The notes below the pieces were generated by a model. That model saw nothing but the letters and a program-made list of their open reading frames with translations, searched no databases and was not told the origin of the DNA. A DNA stretch of 64,000 bases from Cepaea nemoralis. Taxonomy: Eukaryota; Mollusca; Gastropoda; Stylommatophora; Helicidae. Where the stretch lies: NCBI GenBank assembly GCA_014155875.1, contig JACEFZ010001381.1, positions 421,001-485,000 on the forward strand, written 5' to 3'. This document shows, piece after piece, positions 43,464-53,724 of the stretch. Both the position numbers and the translations under genes were made by a program. Position 1 is the stretch's first letter. Each line of letters starts with the position of its first letter.

Positions 43464-44148
43464 AACCTACCATGCATGTCATGGGAGATGACTAAGGAGG
43501 GTTATCTTGTGACCGGATTCTCCATTCCATAGAAAACTTTAGCTGCAAATTCCAGCCAACCGTGATCATTTTGTTCTGCAGTATACATCTTATGAGATAC
43601 AGCACAATAGGCCAGTTAATAAATTGGGCAATTTATTATTTGTGTTCTCTTGGTTTAATGTATATTTGTATATTATGTTTCTTGGCCAGAGAGCATTATA
43701 CCTTTGATAATTGTGCAAGAAATGTTATGGTGGTAGAAGTATAGTTTAATACTTTGTTATGTGGCATTCTCTTCACTTGTCATCAAAGAGCTTTATTGTG
43801 TTATTCACCAATACATCAATTTATTGTAACTGACTTTATTGTCATATGTAAGCTAGCATTTGAGGAGCAGCATGCATATTGAACCTGCAGGCCAATTGGA
43901 AGCAAACCGCTTTTCAATGGTTTTAATACAATGACATGAGTGCTGGTCATTCAGAAATCAATGGCAAACTACTGAATGTAAACCTGCCAAGAAATCACAA
44001 ACAGTTAAAAATACTGGGGTTGACTGTGACTCCTTTTAAAACGATATGCAACTAACTTTATACGTAAACTCGCACAAAAAATCTAAGCATAATTAGCAGG
44101 TTTAAGTGTCCAGCTGTTGTATTCTTATTTGTTTGTTCTGTATTTCAG
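43464..44148. other. Intron after C2, with SINE-like body at about 43870-44056
   Basis: Homologous to 24067-24746. The SINE-like body (CCTGCAGGCCAATTGG to CTGTGACTCC) is present; nothing else recognised. Confidence 0.5.
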
Positions 44149-44238
44149 GAACCCCTAGTTCTGGAGTTCATGGACAGGCAGTTGACGAGGACAATGAAAC
44201 TATCTGTGTAATATCTTCTGATGCTGGAAAAATTATAG
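44149..44238 (+). CDS. Exon A3: first half of KH domain 3
   Basis: Acceptor TATTTCAG, donor GTATTT, 90 bp, phase 1-1. Same sequence as A2, including linker GVHGQAVDEDNE. Joins C2 in frame. Confidence 0.85.
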
Positions 44239-44770
44239 GTATTTCTGCAATTGATTTAACAGTTATGTCACACTAGATCAACTACACTGTACTATATGCT
44301 TAACTAGACATTAGACAATTATTGATTATTTTCTCAACATTGCAATTCTTTGCCTCTATGTTATTGTTCTCTGATTTCATTGTTGTTTATCCTAACTTAC
44401 ACACTGTTCAAAGTGACATTTTCTGTGGTTAGTACAAATCTCATGCTGAATCGTATGTGTTCTTCAGAATTGTTTACTCCAGATATGCAGCTGCAAGTCT
44501 TTCTAATTGAATTATTCCATGCTTGCACATCCCATTTAATTTCACTAAAACAGTATTTCTATGACAAGTTACAGTTAAATGTTACATGAAAACATGTGAA
44601 TCTTCTTTTGTTCTCCTGCCTATTATCCTCCAATGGAACAAAGGTCCTCAACCGACTCATTCCAAGCCCTGCTATCCATGATATGCCCAGAAGATGCCTC
44701 TGTGCCCTTGCCATATTATTCATCTAGGTCTCAAATTCTCTTGCTCATGTCTAGTTAGGTCTCCCTTTAT

Positions 44771-46027
44771 TATTGTTGTACTGTGGGCTCCCACCAACTC
44801 TTCTGTCCATTGTGGAATCGTTCCACACAGGCATGAAGGGTATAATCATGTTTGATGGTGCAACTTCTGAAGAGTTTGAAATCAAGAGTGGAATTAAACA
44901 AGGTTGTGTACTAGCCCCCCCACCCACCCCACCCACCCTTTTGGAATATACTTTTCACTTCTACTGAAATATGCTGTTCGTGATCAGGATGCTGGTATAT
45001 ACATTCACTCACGCTGACATGGCGGTCTCTATAATGCTCAGAATTGAAGGCCAAGACCAAAATTAGGAGGATACTAATCAGAGAGTTGCTTTTTGTGGAT
45101 GATGCTGCAATTACGACTCACTCTGGGGAAGAATTACATCTGCTATCTGCATTCTCCAATGCTTGTTCTGAATTTGGTTTAACAATTAACAAAAATAAGA
45201 CACAGATTATGTCCCAAGGTGCACATGGGGTACCATCAATCTTTATTGACGACGCCGAACTGGAGATAGTGGACCATTTTACATATCTAGGATCAGAGGT
45301 AAATAGCAAATTATCTCTAGATCAGGAAATCAACATCAGGATTGGTAAGGCAGCAACAACAATGAACATGTTAGCAAAAAGAGTCTGGGAGAACAGCGAA
45401 GCTTACTGCCAAAACAAAAGTCCTCGTCTACCAAGCCTGTGTCCTTAGTACTCTTCTTTGTGGCAGTGAAACCTGGACAAGTTACTCACACCAAGAGAAA
45501 CATTTAAACAGCTTTCATATGCGGTGTCTCCGAAGAATTCTTGGTATTAAGTGGCAAGACAAATCACAAATATTGTAGTATTGGAAAGATCAGGTTGTTA
45601 GACGGTTTATTCCATGCTCAGTCTTTGTAGACTCAGATGCATAGGACATCTTAAGAGGATGGATGGTGGTAGAATACCAAAGGACATCTTTTTTGGTGAA
45701 TTGCAGATAGGTAAGAGATCTCAGGGTCGGCCTCTACTACGATACAAAGATGTGTGTAAGCGGGACATGATTGATGCAGGCATTGATAATGCACATTGGG
45801 AGCAAGTTGCCGCTGAACGTGTTGCATGGAGGGCAACTATCAGAAATGGAATAAAGACAAATGAGAAAATGATTGCAGATAAAGCACACACAGCGTGAGA
45901 GACGTAAGATGCTGCATGATGGTGGAAATGACCATGTGTTCACATGCATCCACTGTGGAGGAACATTTACAGCACAAATTGGCCTTATCAGCCACACTCG
46001 CCACCGCCATGGGTTGTAATTATTAAG
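44771..46027 (+). mobile_element. C2H2-finger LINE remnant, module M3
   Basis: Near-identical to 25369-26625. FVDD variant of the RT box and a C-rich run at 44915-44938. The 45614-45898 frame keeps the C-terminal region (CRLRCIGHLKRMDGGRIPKD, then CKRDMIDAGIDNAHWEQ), and the C2H2 finger follows. Confidence 0.85.
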
Positions 46028-46062
46028 CCTTTTTGAATCACAATGTACCAAACTATCGTCTG

Positions 46063-46663
46063 CGTCAACGTCTCTAGGGGTTTATAACCAAGGGTTCAGA
46101 CAGGCAGTTGATGCGAGTACAGACGAGGCATGAATATATCATTAAACATCTTTAATGGCCATACATCGTCATAACATTATCTACAAAGATCATTTCACAA
46201 AACTCGCACAGCTCTCGCACTACACTCGCACCATACTTGCTTGGCGTATCACATAATTGTGCTTCAGCATACACACTAACACACAGCTAGCAGCGGCCCC
46301 ATTCGTTCTCACTAGCGAAACTTAAGTCTAAGTAAATGGTCTATTTATCTCTCCCAAACACAGTCACACATCCTCTCTCATCCATGTCCGAGTCCTGTCT
46401 GCCACTTCCTACTCAGTTAGGTGGTCACAAGGTACTTGACCCTTGTGGAGGTCGTGCTAGTCAAGTCTGTCCTGCACTCGCCTGTTGAGGCAGGAGTACT
46501 GTGTCATCCCGTCCAAGGTGAACCTGTCCTGTCACTCAAGGGCACAGTCCTGTCTCTAACCTTCTGTCATGGGCGTATGGACTGGTCTACTATACCCATA
46601 CTATTCCCATGTCCTATGTCTGTCCTCTGTCCTTTCTGTCATGTCCTGTTGGGGACCTTGACA
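46063..46663 (-). mobile_element. Solo LTR candidate, 601 bp, module M3
   Basis: Same insertion and length as 26661-27261, GTCTG on both sides (46058-46062, 46664-46668). Confidence 0.65.
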
Positions 46664-46935
46664 GTCTGTGAAGATGGAAAGGTGCCAATGGAATGTGGGC
46701 TCCAGAGGGAGGAATTTCTAGCTACACTGTTAACAGGTTTTCTCAGCATGTTTCCAATCCAGTGCTAGTTTATTAATCATTCTTTGTCATTCTCCATGTT
46801 TCTGTTTCATACAGCAATGCTGATTTGGTGTTAGTTTGCTTCTAGATTAAATGTTATTGTTTTCCGCAAATTTGTGAGCCATGGTAATGCAGCGGCTAGC
46901 ATGCTTGCCTGCCAGCCTGGTTCCCAGACATTTCC

Positions 46936-47262
46936 TTCTGTTATATCAAGCTCCTGTAGCTTTTGTTCTTCCTCTTCTTTGTCCGATATTAGTTGTTTTG
47001 GATGTAATTGCATTGTGCCTGCTTACAACAGAGCTGAGATATTGGTGCCTTTTAGCTGAGACATCCAACTTCTTACCAACATTTGTTGACCAGGTTAGCC
47101 TTCTCAGGTAATTTCATAGGATGTTTCAAGGCCTCAAATTAGTGATATAATCTTCACCCGTACATCTATAGGTGGTGCCACCCAGTGGACCTGTCCACAA
47201 CAGCCACATTCATGCCAGTTGGCACGCACGGTAAGACAGTTGCAGAACATAGGAGTTGCCTT
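46936..47262 (-). mobile_element. Old antisense RH-LINE-type 3' tail, module M3
   Basis: Homologue of 27534-27860. Confidence 0.6.
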
Positions 47263-48483
47263 AATGCATGTCTTCCCTTGTATACTTAAAAAGGAATCCA
47301 ACGCTTTAAGAAAGCTCGTTAATTAAATTAACAATGAAAAACTTCTCACCTTGATTGAATTGACACGAAAATAACTGACGGCAGTCGTGCGAACGTTTTA
47401 ATGGCATTTATTAATGCACTGCAGAATCAATAGGATACTATTCAAGAACATAAACTGCCCTTTAAGACAGGGACAGTGGTTATTTATCTATCTTAAGAAT
47501 CAGCCTCCCAATTCCACTATTCTGTTAGCCTTGACGCCCAGTCTTTCATTCAAAATAGTTTAGTCGTTTTTCCTAAAATCGTCTAAGGTTTTCTTGGCCC
47601 GGTCCTTTCATTGAATGAATCTTCGTTAACACATTATTCCTCTCCTTTCGCTGCTCACTTGCCGATCTTTGCAAAACATTGCGTCGTCCAGATCTTATTC
47701 CCTTCTACACGGAGCTCTCAGAAAACACAACCGCTTTGGTGTCATGGTGTCACAGCATCTCTCGTTGCTGTCTTCTGACGTTTTCACGTTCCCCTTGGTT
47801 TCTCTTGTTGTCGTCCACTTTAGTGTGTCCTTATGGGAAAATGGTGTTTTCCCTTTTTTTAATGTTTGATGGTGCGTGCCGCCATATGGCATTATGCCCC
47901 CTCCCAGATTAAAAAATGATTAATCATTTTTTCCCTCTATTAATATATGTATGTATATATATATTCTGTAATCATATGCTTACTACAACAATTACAACAA
48001 CAGTTGAATAGCTCCTGGTTTTCCCCTTTACCCACCCTAAAAAAAAAAAAAAGTTATATGATGGGCACGCCCACCTGTCCAAACCCCACGTTGGACGTCG
48101 TGTGGCTGATCTATGGGGGGATCAGTCCAACTAATATATATTAGTCCCTAACTTGTCCTAATAGACAAGTGTCCTCACTCTTCAAACTCATAATCTTGTA
48201 AGAGTAAAGACCATCTATGAATTCTAGAGTTCTTAGGATGACCAGATATGAATATCTGTAAAGGTTTGTTATCTGAAAGAACAAGAAATTTTCTACCAAG
48301 TAGATATCTTGAGAATTTCTCAATATTTTCAATTAATGCTAATGCCTCTAGTTCAGTAATAGCATAATTCCTTTGTGTCTCTGATAGTTTTTTACTGAAG
48401 TAAAGAATGGGATGCAACTTTCTCTCATGTAATTGAAGTAATACATCTGAAATGGCATGTAAACTAGCATCTGTTTGTATTAT
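47263..48483 (-). mobile_element. Gypsy remnant without LINE insertion, module M3
   Basis: RNase H frame 48175-48417 (HPILYFSKKLSETQRNYAI; LSDNKPL) with its upstream codons uninterrupted to about 48480. This is the pre-insertion state of 27861-29056 plus 33736-33770. LTR-like part at about 47265-48010. Confidence 0.75.
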
Positions 48484-48719
48484 TATTATGATCTACACAT
48501 GGTTGCTTATTATTCTATAATTCATTGCTTCCCACTCTATTCATGCTTTTTCTGCCTCTTAAGATAGCACTAGAACCCAAAATGCTGATCTTAAAATATT
48601 TTATTTCCCTTACTAGTTTCATTGTCTTTCATATATAGTCCTAACATTATATGCATGACAAGTTACAGTTTTACTATTTTTTACTTTCCTTTTGGGCCTT
48701 TGTAACACACAGATGGTGT

Positions 48720-48807
48720 CTCATCTCATCTCATCATGTTCCTCTTGTACCTTACGGTGTCGAGGTGAAGTATCAACAGCAGGAGAGTGCCCGCTTATGG
48801 GCTTCAA
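48720..48807 (-). mobile_element. 88-bp LINE 3' tail insertion, module M3
   Basis: Same as 34006-34093, flanked by ATGGTGT. Confidence 0.7.
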
Positions 48808-49094
48808 ATGGTGTATGTATATATAATTGTTTGAGAGTGAAATGTTTAGTATCTCTAATGGTACCACTTTGTCTGCACGATAGGCTCTCTAGTGATTGAA
48901 AGGTCTTTTCTTCTGTTTTATTTGACCGACTTGTGAATCTGATTCAGAGTAATCAGTTTTAAGTATATTCTGTTCTTTGCTGTTTCCTATTAACTTGATT
49001 TGTTAGTGCAGCATGACCAGAACATATTGTCAGGATGGCTAGACTATTGCTGTTTATTGATTCTTTTGATCTTATTTATTTTAAAACAATTCAG

Positions 49095-49150
49095 GCCGTG
49101 GTGGTAGCAGAATCCGAGAGTTGGAGACAGACAGTGGATGCAGAATCCAG
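49095..49150 (+). CDS. Exon B3: GXXG loop and helix of KH domain 3
   Basis: Acceptor TTCAG, donor GTATAT, 56 bp. RGGSRIRELETDSGCRIQ, same as B2. Confidence 0.9.
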
Positions 49151-49851
49151 GTATATAATAGTTTGTGAGAAGAGAACAACAAATGCAAAGTGATTGAATA
49201 GACTTTGTGGGGCTTGAGAAAATTGAAATTGGTGATAAAATTCATTGTAGTCACATATACTATTCAGGAGCTGATTGAGCAAATAGATGTATCATGAATA
49301 CATATGAAATAAACATTAAATGTTTCCACTGGTCCAAAAGTTTAAATTTATTAACAAAAATAATAATCATAGTAAAGTGTCTTTATTGGGGGAAAGCCAC
49401 ACTTGAGCAGTGATCGTGTTTTTGATTCTCCGTTGAGGTGGGGATTTGTGTAAAAACTGACCCATTTTCCCAACATAAAATGGGTACCAGGAAATGTTCA
49501 GAGAAGTAAAGCCAGCCTTCGTGATATTAACCACACCCATTCAGTGCCCATTAGACTATAAGAATATGGGGCCATCACCAGATACCTAAGGCAGGGAAAC
49601 AAATCTTATACTTTGCTTACTTTATTGGGAGTTTCCATGATTATTTAGACAGACATTTGCACAAATAGATAGAGATAAAGAGGTTTGACTCACACAGTGG
49701 TTGAAGAGGAACATGGGCACAAAATTGACACCCACATAGATGTGTCTCATGAGGGCACCAAAGAATTGAAGCAGCAGCATTTATAGAATAGAACACTAGA
49801 CTTGTCCATAGGTTTTCCCAAGAGGTAAAATATTCTCAAAACTTAAGGTTC
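49151..49851. other. Intron after exon B3
   Basis: Homologous to 34432-35177 with a few small deletions (for example near 49660). No feature named. Confidence 0.5.
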
Positions 49852-50003
49852 TTCTACAGCACATGTGTCAAACTCAAGGCCCGCGGGCCACATCCGGCCC
49901 GCTGTACAATCATATCAGGCCCGAGAGGTCTCAACCGACATACAAATATATTCGGCCCAAGAGAGAATTTTAGGCAAAAATATAATAAAAATATCTTTTT
50001 TTT

Positions 50004-51274
50004 ATTTACCTTATAAACCATATCACTAAGCTTCTACTCAGAATCATAATGAGAAGAACCAAAAAGAAAATAAAAATGGAAATTAGTGAAGAACAGTATG
50101 GATTTGTGGAAGGAAAGGGCACAAACAATGCAATTTATACATTGCGGACACTAATAGAAAGGTCAATAGAGAAACTGAGGGACATATATTTGTGCTTCAT
50201 AGATTATACTAAGGCATTTGATAAAGTGAAACATGATGAACTGATTAAAATGTTGGAAGATATCAACACTGATGGAAAAGATTTAAGAATAATAAAGAAT
50301 ATTTACTGGAACCAAGTAGCAGCAATTAAAATGGGAAATAAAGAGGGTAGTTACGAACAGATAAAGCTAGGAGTACGACAAGGGTGTGTCTTGTCACCAG
50401 ATCTTTTCTCCCTGTATAGCGAAGTAATAATGAGAGAGATCAAAGAGATGCCAGGAATACTAGTTGGAGGTTATAATATAAATAATATACGCTATGCAGA
50501 TGACACAGTATTGGTGGCGGATAATTCAACAGACCTACAACAATTATTAGACGTTGTAGTAACAGAGAGTGCAAGGAAAGGACTCAACTTGAATATCAAG
50601 AAAACAGTAACAATGGTAATATCAAAGAAAATGGTGACACCAAAATGTGACATAGAAATAGAAGGGAAAATCCTTAACCAAGTTGATAATTTTAGATACC
50701 TAGGGGCATTTATAACATCAGATGGAAGATGTACAACAGAGATTAGGAGCAGAATAGGGCAGGCAATAGCCGCATTTCATAAAATGAAGAGTATCTTATG
50801 CAATAAGTCACTGTAACTGAATGTAAGAAAGAGAGTGCTGAAATGCTATGTAGAACCAGTTTTGCTGTATGGCAGTGAATCTTGGAATGTAAATGAACAA
50901 ATTAAGAAGAAATTAGAAGCAACAGAGATGTGGTTCCTGAGACGAATGTTGCGAATTCCTTGGACTGCCAGAGTAACTAACGACGACTGCCTGAAACAGG
51001 CTAATGAAACTAGAACATTATATACAACAATAAGACAGAGACAAACAGCTTTCCTCGGTCATGTGATGAGAAGAGAGGCATTGGAGAACATTGTAACAAC
51101 TGGAAAGATCGAGGGGAAGAGAGGCAGAGGTAGACCAAGAGAAGTGATGCTGGATGGATTGAGACGGTGGCATGGAGGAATATCAGCAGCAGAGTTGATC
51201 CAGAAAACCAAAGACCGAGATCTATGGAGAGCCATGAACGCCTACGCCAGCCGGCACGGCACTTGATGATGATG
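50004..51274 (+). mobile_element. RTE-like LINE, 5' truncated (1271 bp), best preserved RTE copy
   Basis: Target duplication ATC followed by eight T (49993-50003 and 51275-51285). The M2 hAT has the empty site near 35318. It ends CTTGATGATGATG, the short trinucleotide tail typical of RTE elements. It contains RT palm and thumb plus the C-terminal domain, separated by one stop. Confidence 0.92.
50049..51266 (+). pseudogene. RTE-like reverse transcriptase, 5' truncated, one internal break
   Basis: 50049-50816 encodes the RT from the fingers on: EEQYGFVEGKGTNNAIYTLR, CFIDYTKAFDKVKHDEL (first catalytic Asp), GVRQGCVLSPDLFSLY, NIRYADDTVLVAD (catalytic YADD) and FRYLGAFITSDG. A TAA at 50814-50816 ends it. 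50835-51266 continues with MLKCYVEPVLLYGSESWN, EMWFLRRMLRIPWTARVTND, TGKIEGKRGRGRPREV, LRRWHG and a final ASRHGT. Both pieces are in the same frame, so a nonsense change or very small lesion separates them. No endonuclease domain, because of 5' truncation. Confidence 0.92.
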
Positions 51275-51853
51275 ATCTTTTTTTTAAAAACCAGCTAATT
51301 GAACAGGGCAAAGACTGTTGCATTCTCCCTTGCTGTCGATGAAAGTAATGACACGACTGACACAGCACAGCTCAACATCTTCATCGTCGAGTGGACTCCA
51401 GTTTGAATGTTACAGGAGAAATATTGGACATGAAATCCATGCATGGGACGACAGGAAAAGACATTTTTTGACAATGTATGTCAAAGTTTAACAACATGAA
51501 CCTACCTTGGGACAAACTCGTTGGACTGACAATAGATGGAGCACCGGCGATGTATGGCAAAAAAAGTGGACTAGTTGGAAGGATGCTGTTACAGATGCAG
51601 GAGAACTGTACTGGTGAATTGATAGCATATCACTGCATCATGCACCAAGGATCGTTATGTGGTAAAGTCCTCAACATGGAAGATGTAATGAGCATTGTAA
51701 CACAAACCGTCAACTTTATCAGATATCATATTAATGTTTAAATAAGGTTTAATTTTCGGCTTATTGAATGATTATCCTATCCGGCCCGCAACCTTACGTG
51801 TGATTTGAGTTTTGGCCTGCTGTGTGATTGAGTTTGACACCCCTGTTCTACAG

Positions 51854-52430
51854 CAACCGACGCTTTTAACCAGGTAAAACCAGCAAACACCATATTTGTG
51901 TGTTTGTACAAAGTATTACTGGAGTCAAGAAATATGTTCTGTATGAAATTTAAAAAATTGCAGCATGCACCGTATTGAAAGGCTTTCCTCTGTGACTTCA
52001 TATTGGCTACTTTCCCACTGTGAAATCTGATGCCTCACAAGAACTGATGGCACAATGGGGCTGTTCAGTAATCTCATGCTTCAGTAAAATGGTAGAAACA
52101 TGTATTGCCAACAGATAAAACCCAACATCAAGTTGAAGAAAACAAAGACCGTGGCATGTCACAGCAGTAAACAAAATAACCTCTGCTGAGCTATTGTTAT
52201 GCTCACTCCTAGGCCTGTCTGGCAGCTGAAATGAAAACCTGATATCTTTTGATATAATTGTTGAAACTCAGTTTTTCTATCGTTTGGTGCAAGCCAAACA
52301 TTTTGCTATAACCACAACTATACACATTCAAAATATTGATGCCGTGGAAACACCTGAACTTGAGTATATTGTATGCAAGTGATGATTGTGATTGCTCAGG
52401 TTGTTATTATTCTAAAGTTACCTACTCTTG
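51854..52430. other. Intron with empty target sites for RH-LINE copy 1/3 and the antisense tail
   Basis: AACCAGCAAAC at 51878-51888 runs directly into ACCATATTTGTG, and AGAAATATGTT near 51927 runs directly into CTGTATGAAATT. Both are uninterrupted here and occupied in M1 and M2. Confidence 0.85.
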
Positions 52431-52665
52431 ACCGGTTGCATTGCGAAGAGGTTACGGACGCAGTTCGTAATCCCACATACCACGTTCAAAACACAGCTGC
52501 AGGCAGTTTGGCAACACACCACCATGCGTTGTTGTTTTACGAAATAGTGTGGGTGCCGGTCGTTCAGAAAGCAATGGCAAGCTACTGAAAGTAAACTTGC
52601 CAAGAGATCACAAACAGCAAAAAAAAAAAAATGCTGGGGCTGACTGTGGTGTCCTGTAAAGGATA
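52431..52665 (+). repeat. tRNA-like SINE candidate, module M3
   Basis: Diverged copy of 22764-22985 (A-box region TTGCGAAGAGG). Confidence 0.5.
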
Positions 52666-52971
52666 TGCAACTAATCTACTCTTGACAGCCCTGTATCATT
52701 CTTATAAAGATCCTGGTTTGCTGTAGCTAACTAAGTTACCCATACAGTGAGTTGTTAATTGTTGGAGATGACTGTAGTAGCCTCCCCTTGGTGTCTGAAT
52801 GTGTAGCACATTCTCTTATTGTTTCAGATGGGATTATTTAGACATAATTTAGCTTTGATGTAAAACTTCAGGAATATATTTTTCTTATATGTACTCTATT
52901 AAATTTGTTTCCAAGATGTTTGTTATTAACAAGGACCAGAATGATTTCATTGCTCATATTTACTACTTTAG

Positions 52972-53104
52972 GTGTCACGAGCTGAAGGGCCAAATGGTCA
53001 AATCCAAGTAGAGTTAATTGGAAGCAAAAGTGCCATATCCGAGGCTAAACGTCTCATTCAAGAGGCCGGAGTAGAAATAGTTAACGGCAGTGATCATGGC
53101 CATG
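52972..53104 (+). CDS. Exon C3: last strand and helix of KH domain 3, with linker
   Basis: Acceptor CTACTTTAG, 133 bp, phase 0 in, phase 1 out. Encodes VSRAEGPNGQIQVELIGSKS and AISEAKRLIQEAG. Differs from C1/C2 by a few residues in the variable loop and helix (PNGQI for SSGQS, EAG for ETG). No indel or stop, as expected for a used exon. Confidence 0.85.
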
Positions 53105-53267
53105 GTTGGTAACTTATTTAGTCTTTTAACAGAAAAATGTTGATCAAGTGTCAGCATGCTTGTTTTGTATTAATTCTCTTGTCTTTTTCAGTTCTAGCTT
53201 ACAAGTGGCACAAATAAAAAAGATAGCCTTAATGATGCCCATGAATAATAATACTGTAACCTACCAT

Positions 53268-53420
53268 AGAAAAAAAGAGTGTTGAAGTGCTACATAGAAC
53301 CTGTACTTTTGTATGGATGTGAAGCGTGGACAATGAGCAGACAAGCTGAAAAACATCTGATGGCTGTGGTTTCTGAGGAAAATGCAAAGAATACCATGGA
53401 CAGACAGGAAAACCAATGTA
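53268..53420 (+). mobile_element. RTE-like LINE fragment, left part, module M3
   Basis: Left end after AACCTACCAT (53258-53267). Continues at 58368 beyond RH-LINE copy 4, which inserted at AAACCAATGTA. Confidence 0.85.
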
Positions 53421-53566
53421 CCCCTCTGCCGTGCGTCCACCTTGACGAGGTAGAGGGGCTTGCGCGTTCCAATGACCCCAAGAGCTATGCCGACGGTAGC
53501 ACAGCTACTGGTAGGGTCACCCATGTCGGACAGGTCAAGGGAGAGGGACCAGACGAAGTGACGCAC
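53421..53566 (+). ncRNA. Candidate HDV-like ribozyme, RH-LINE copy 4
   Basis: P1 CCCCTCT (53421-53427) with AGAGGGG (53452-53458), perfect. P2 GTGCGTC (53431-53437) with GACGCAC (53560-53566), perfect; copies 1 and 3 have GACGTAC with a G-U pair, so pairing is kept despite the change. P3 ACCT/AGGT abuts the P1 3' strand. P4 and CGAA as in copy 1. Cleavage would fall exactly at the LINE 5' end, as for R2 and L1Tc ribozymes. Confidence 0.52.
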
Positions 53567-53724
53567 AAACCTGCTGCCTTGTAGGTAGACTGGGGACAGT
53601 CAAAGGCTAAGGAAAGCATTCCGAAAAATGCTTGTCGAAATCGGATGTACTGAGCCACAGGCTTGACAAAGAAGTGCAACGTAACTTTATCATTTCATGA
53701 TGCCACAGATGAAAATTAATCGTT

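Larger units (their letters stand above)
24658..44059 (+). repeat. KH module M2 (exons A2, B2, C2): hybrid module
   Basis: The left part (to about 35549) matches M3: exons A2=A3 and B2=B3 in protein, same 601-bp LTR, same Gypsy remnant and same 88-bp insert. The right part (from about 35578) matches M1: same RH-LINE insertion, same antisense 781-bp tail and identical exon C. RH-LINE copy 2 is private to M2. Confidence 0.85.
49860..51845 (+). mobile_element. hAT remnant split by an RTE insertion, module M3
   Basis: TTCTACAG at 49852-49859 and 51846-51853. The hAT sequence is 49860-50003 and 51275-51845. Transposase fragment at 51478-51741 ([31 protein letters not shown]) with several substitutions relative to M1 and M2. 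Confidence 0.88.
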
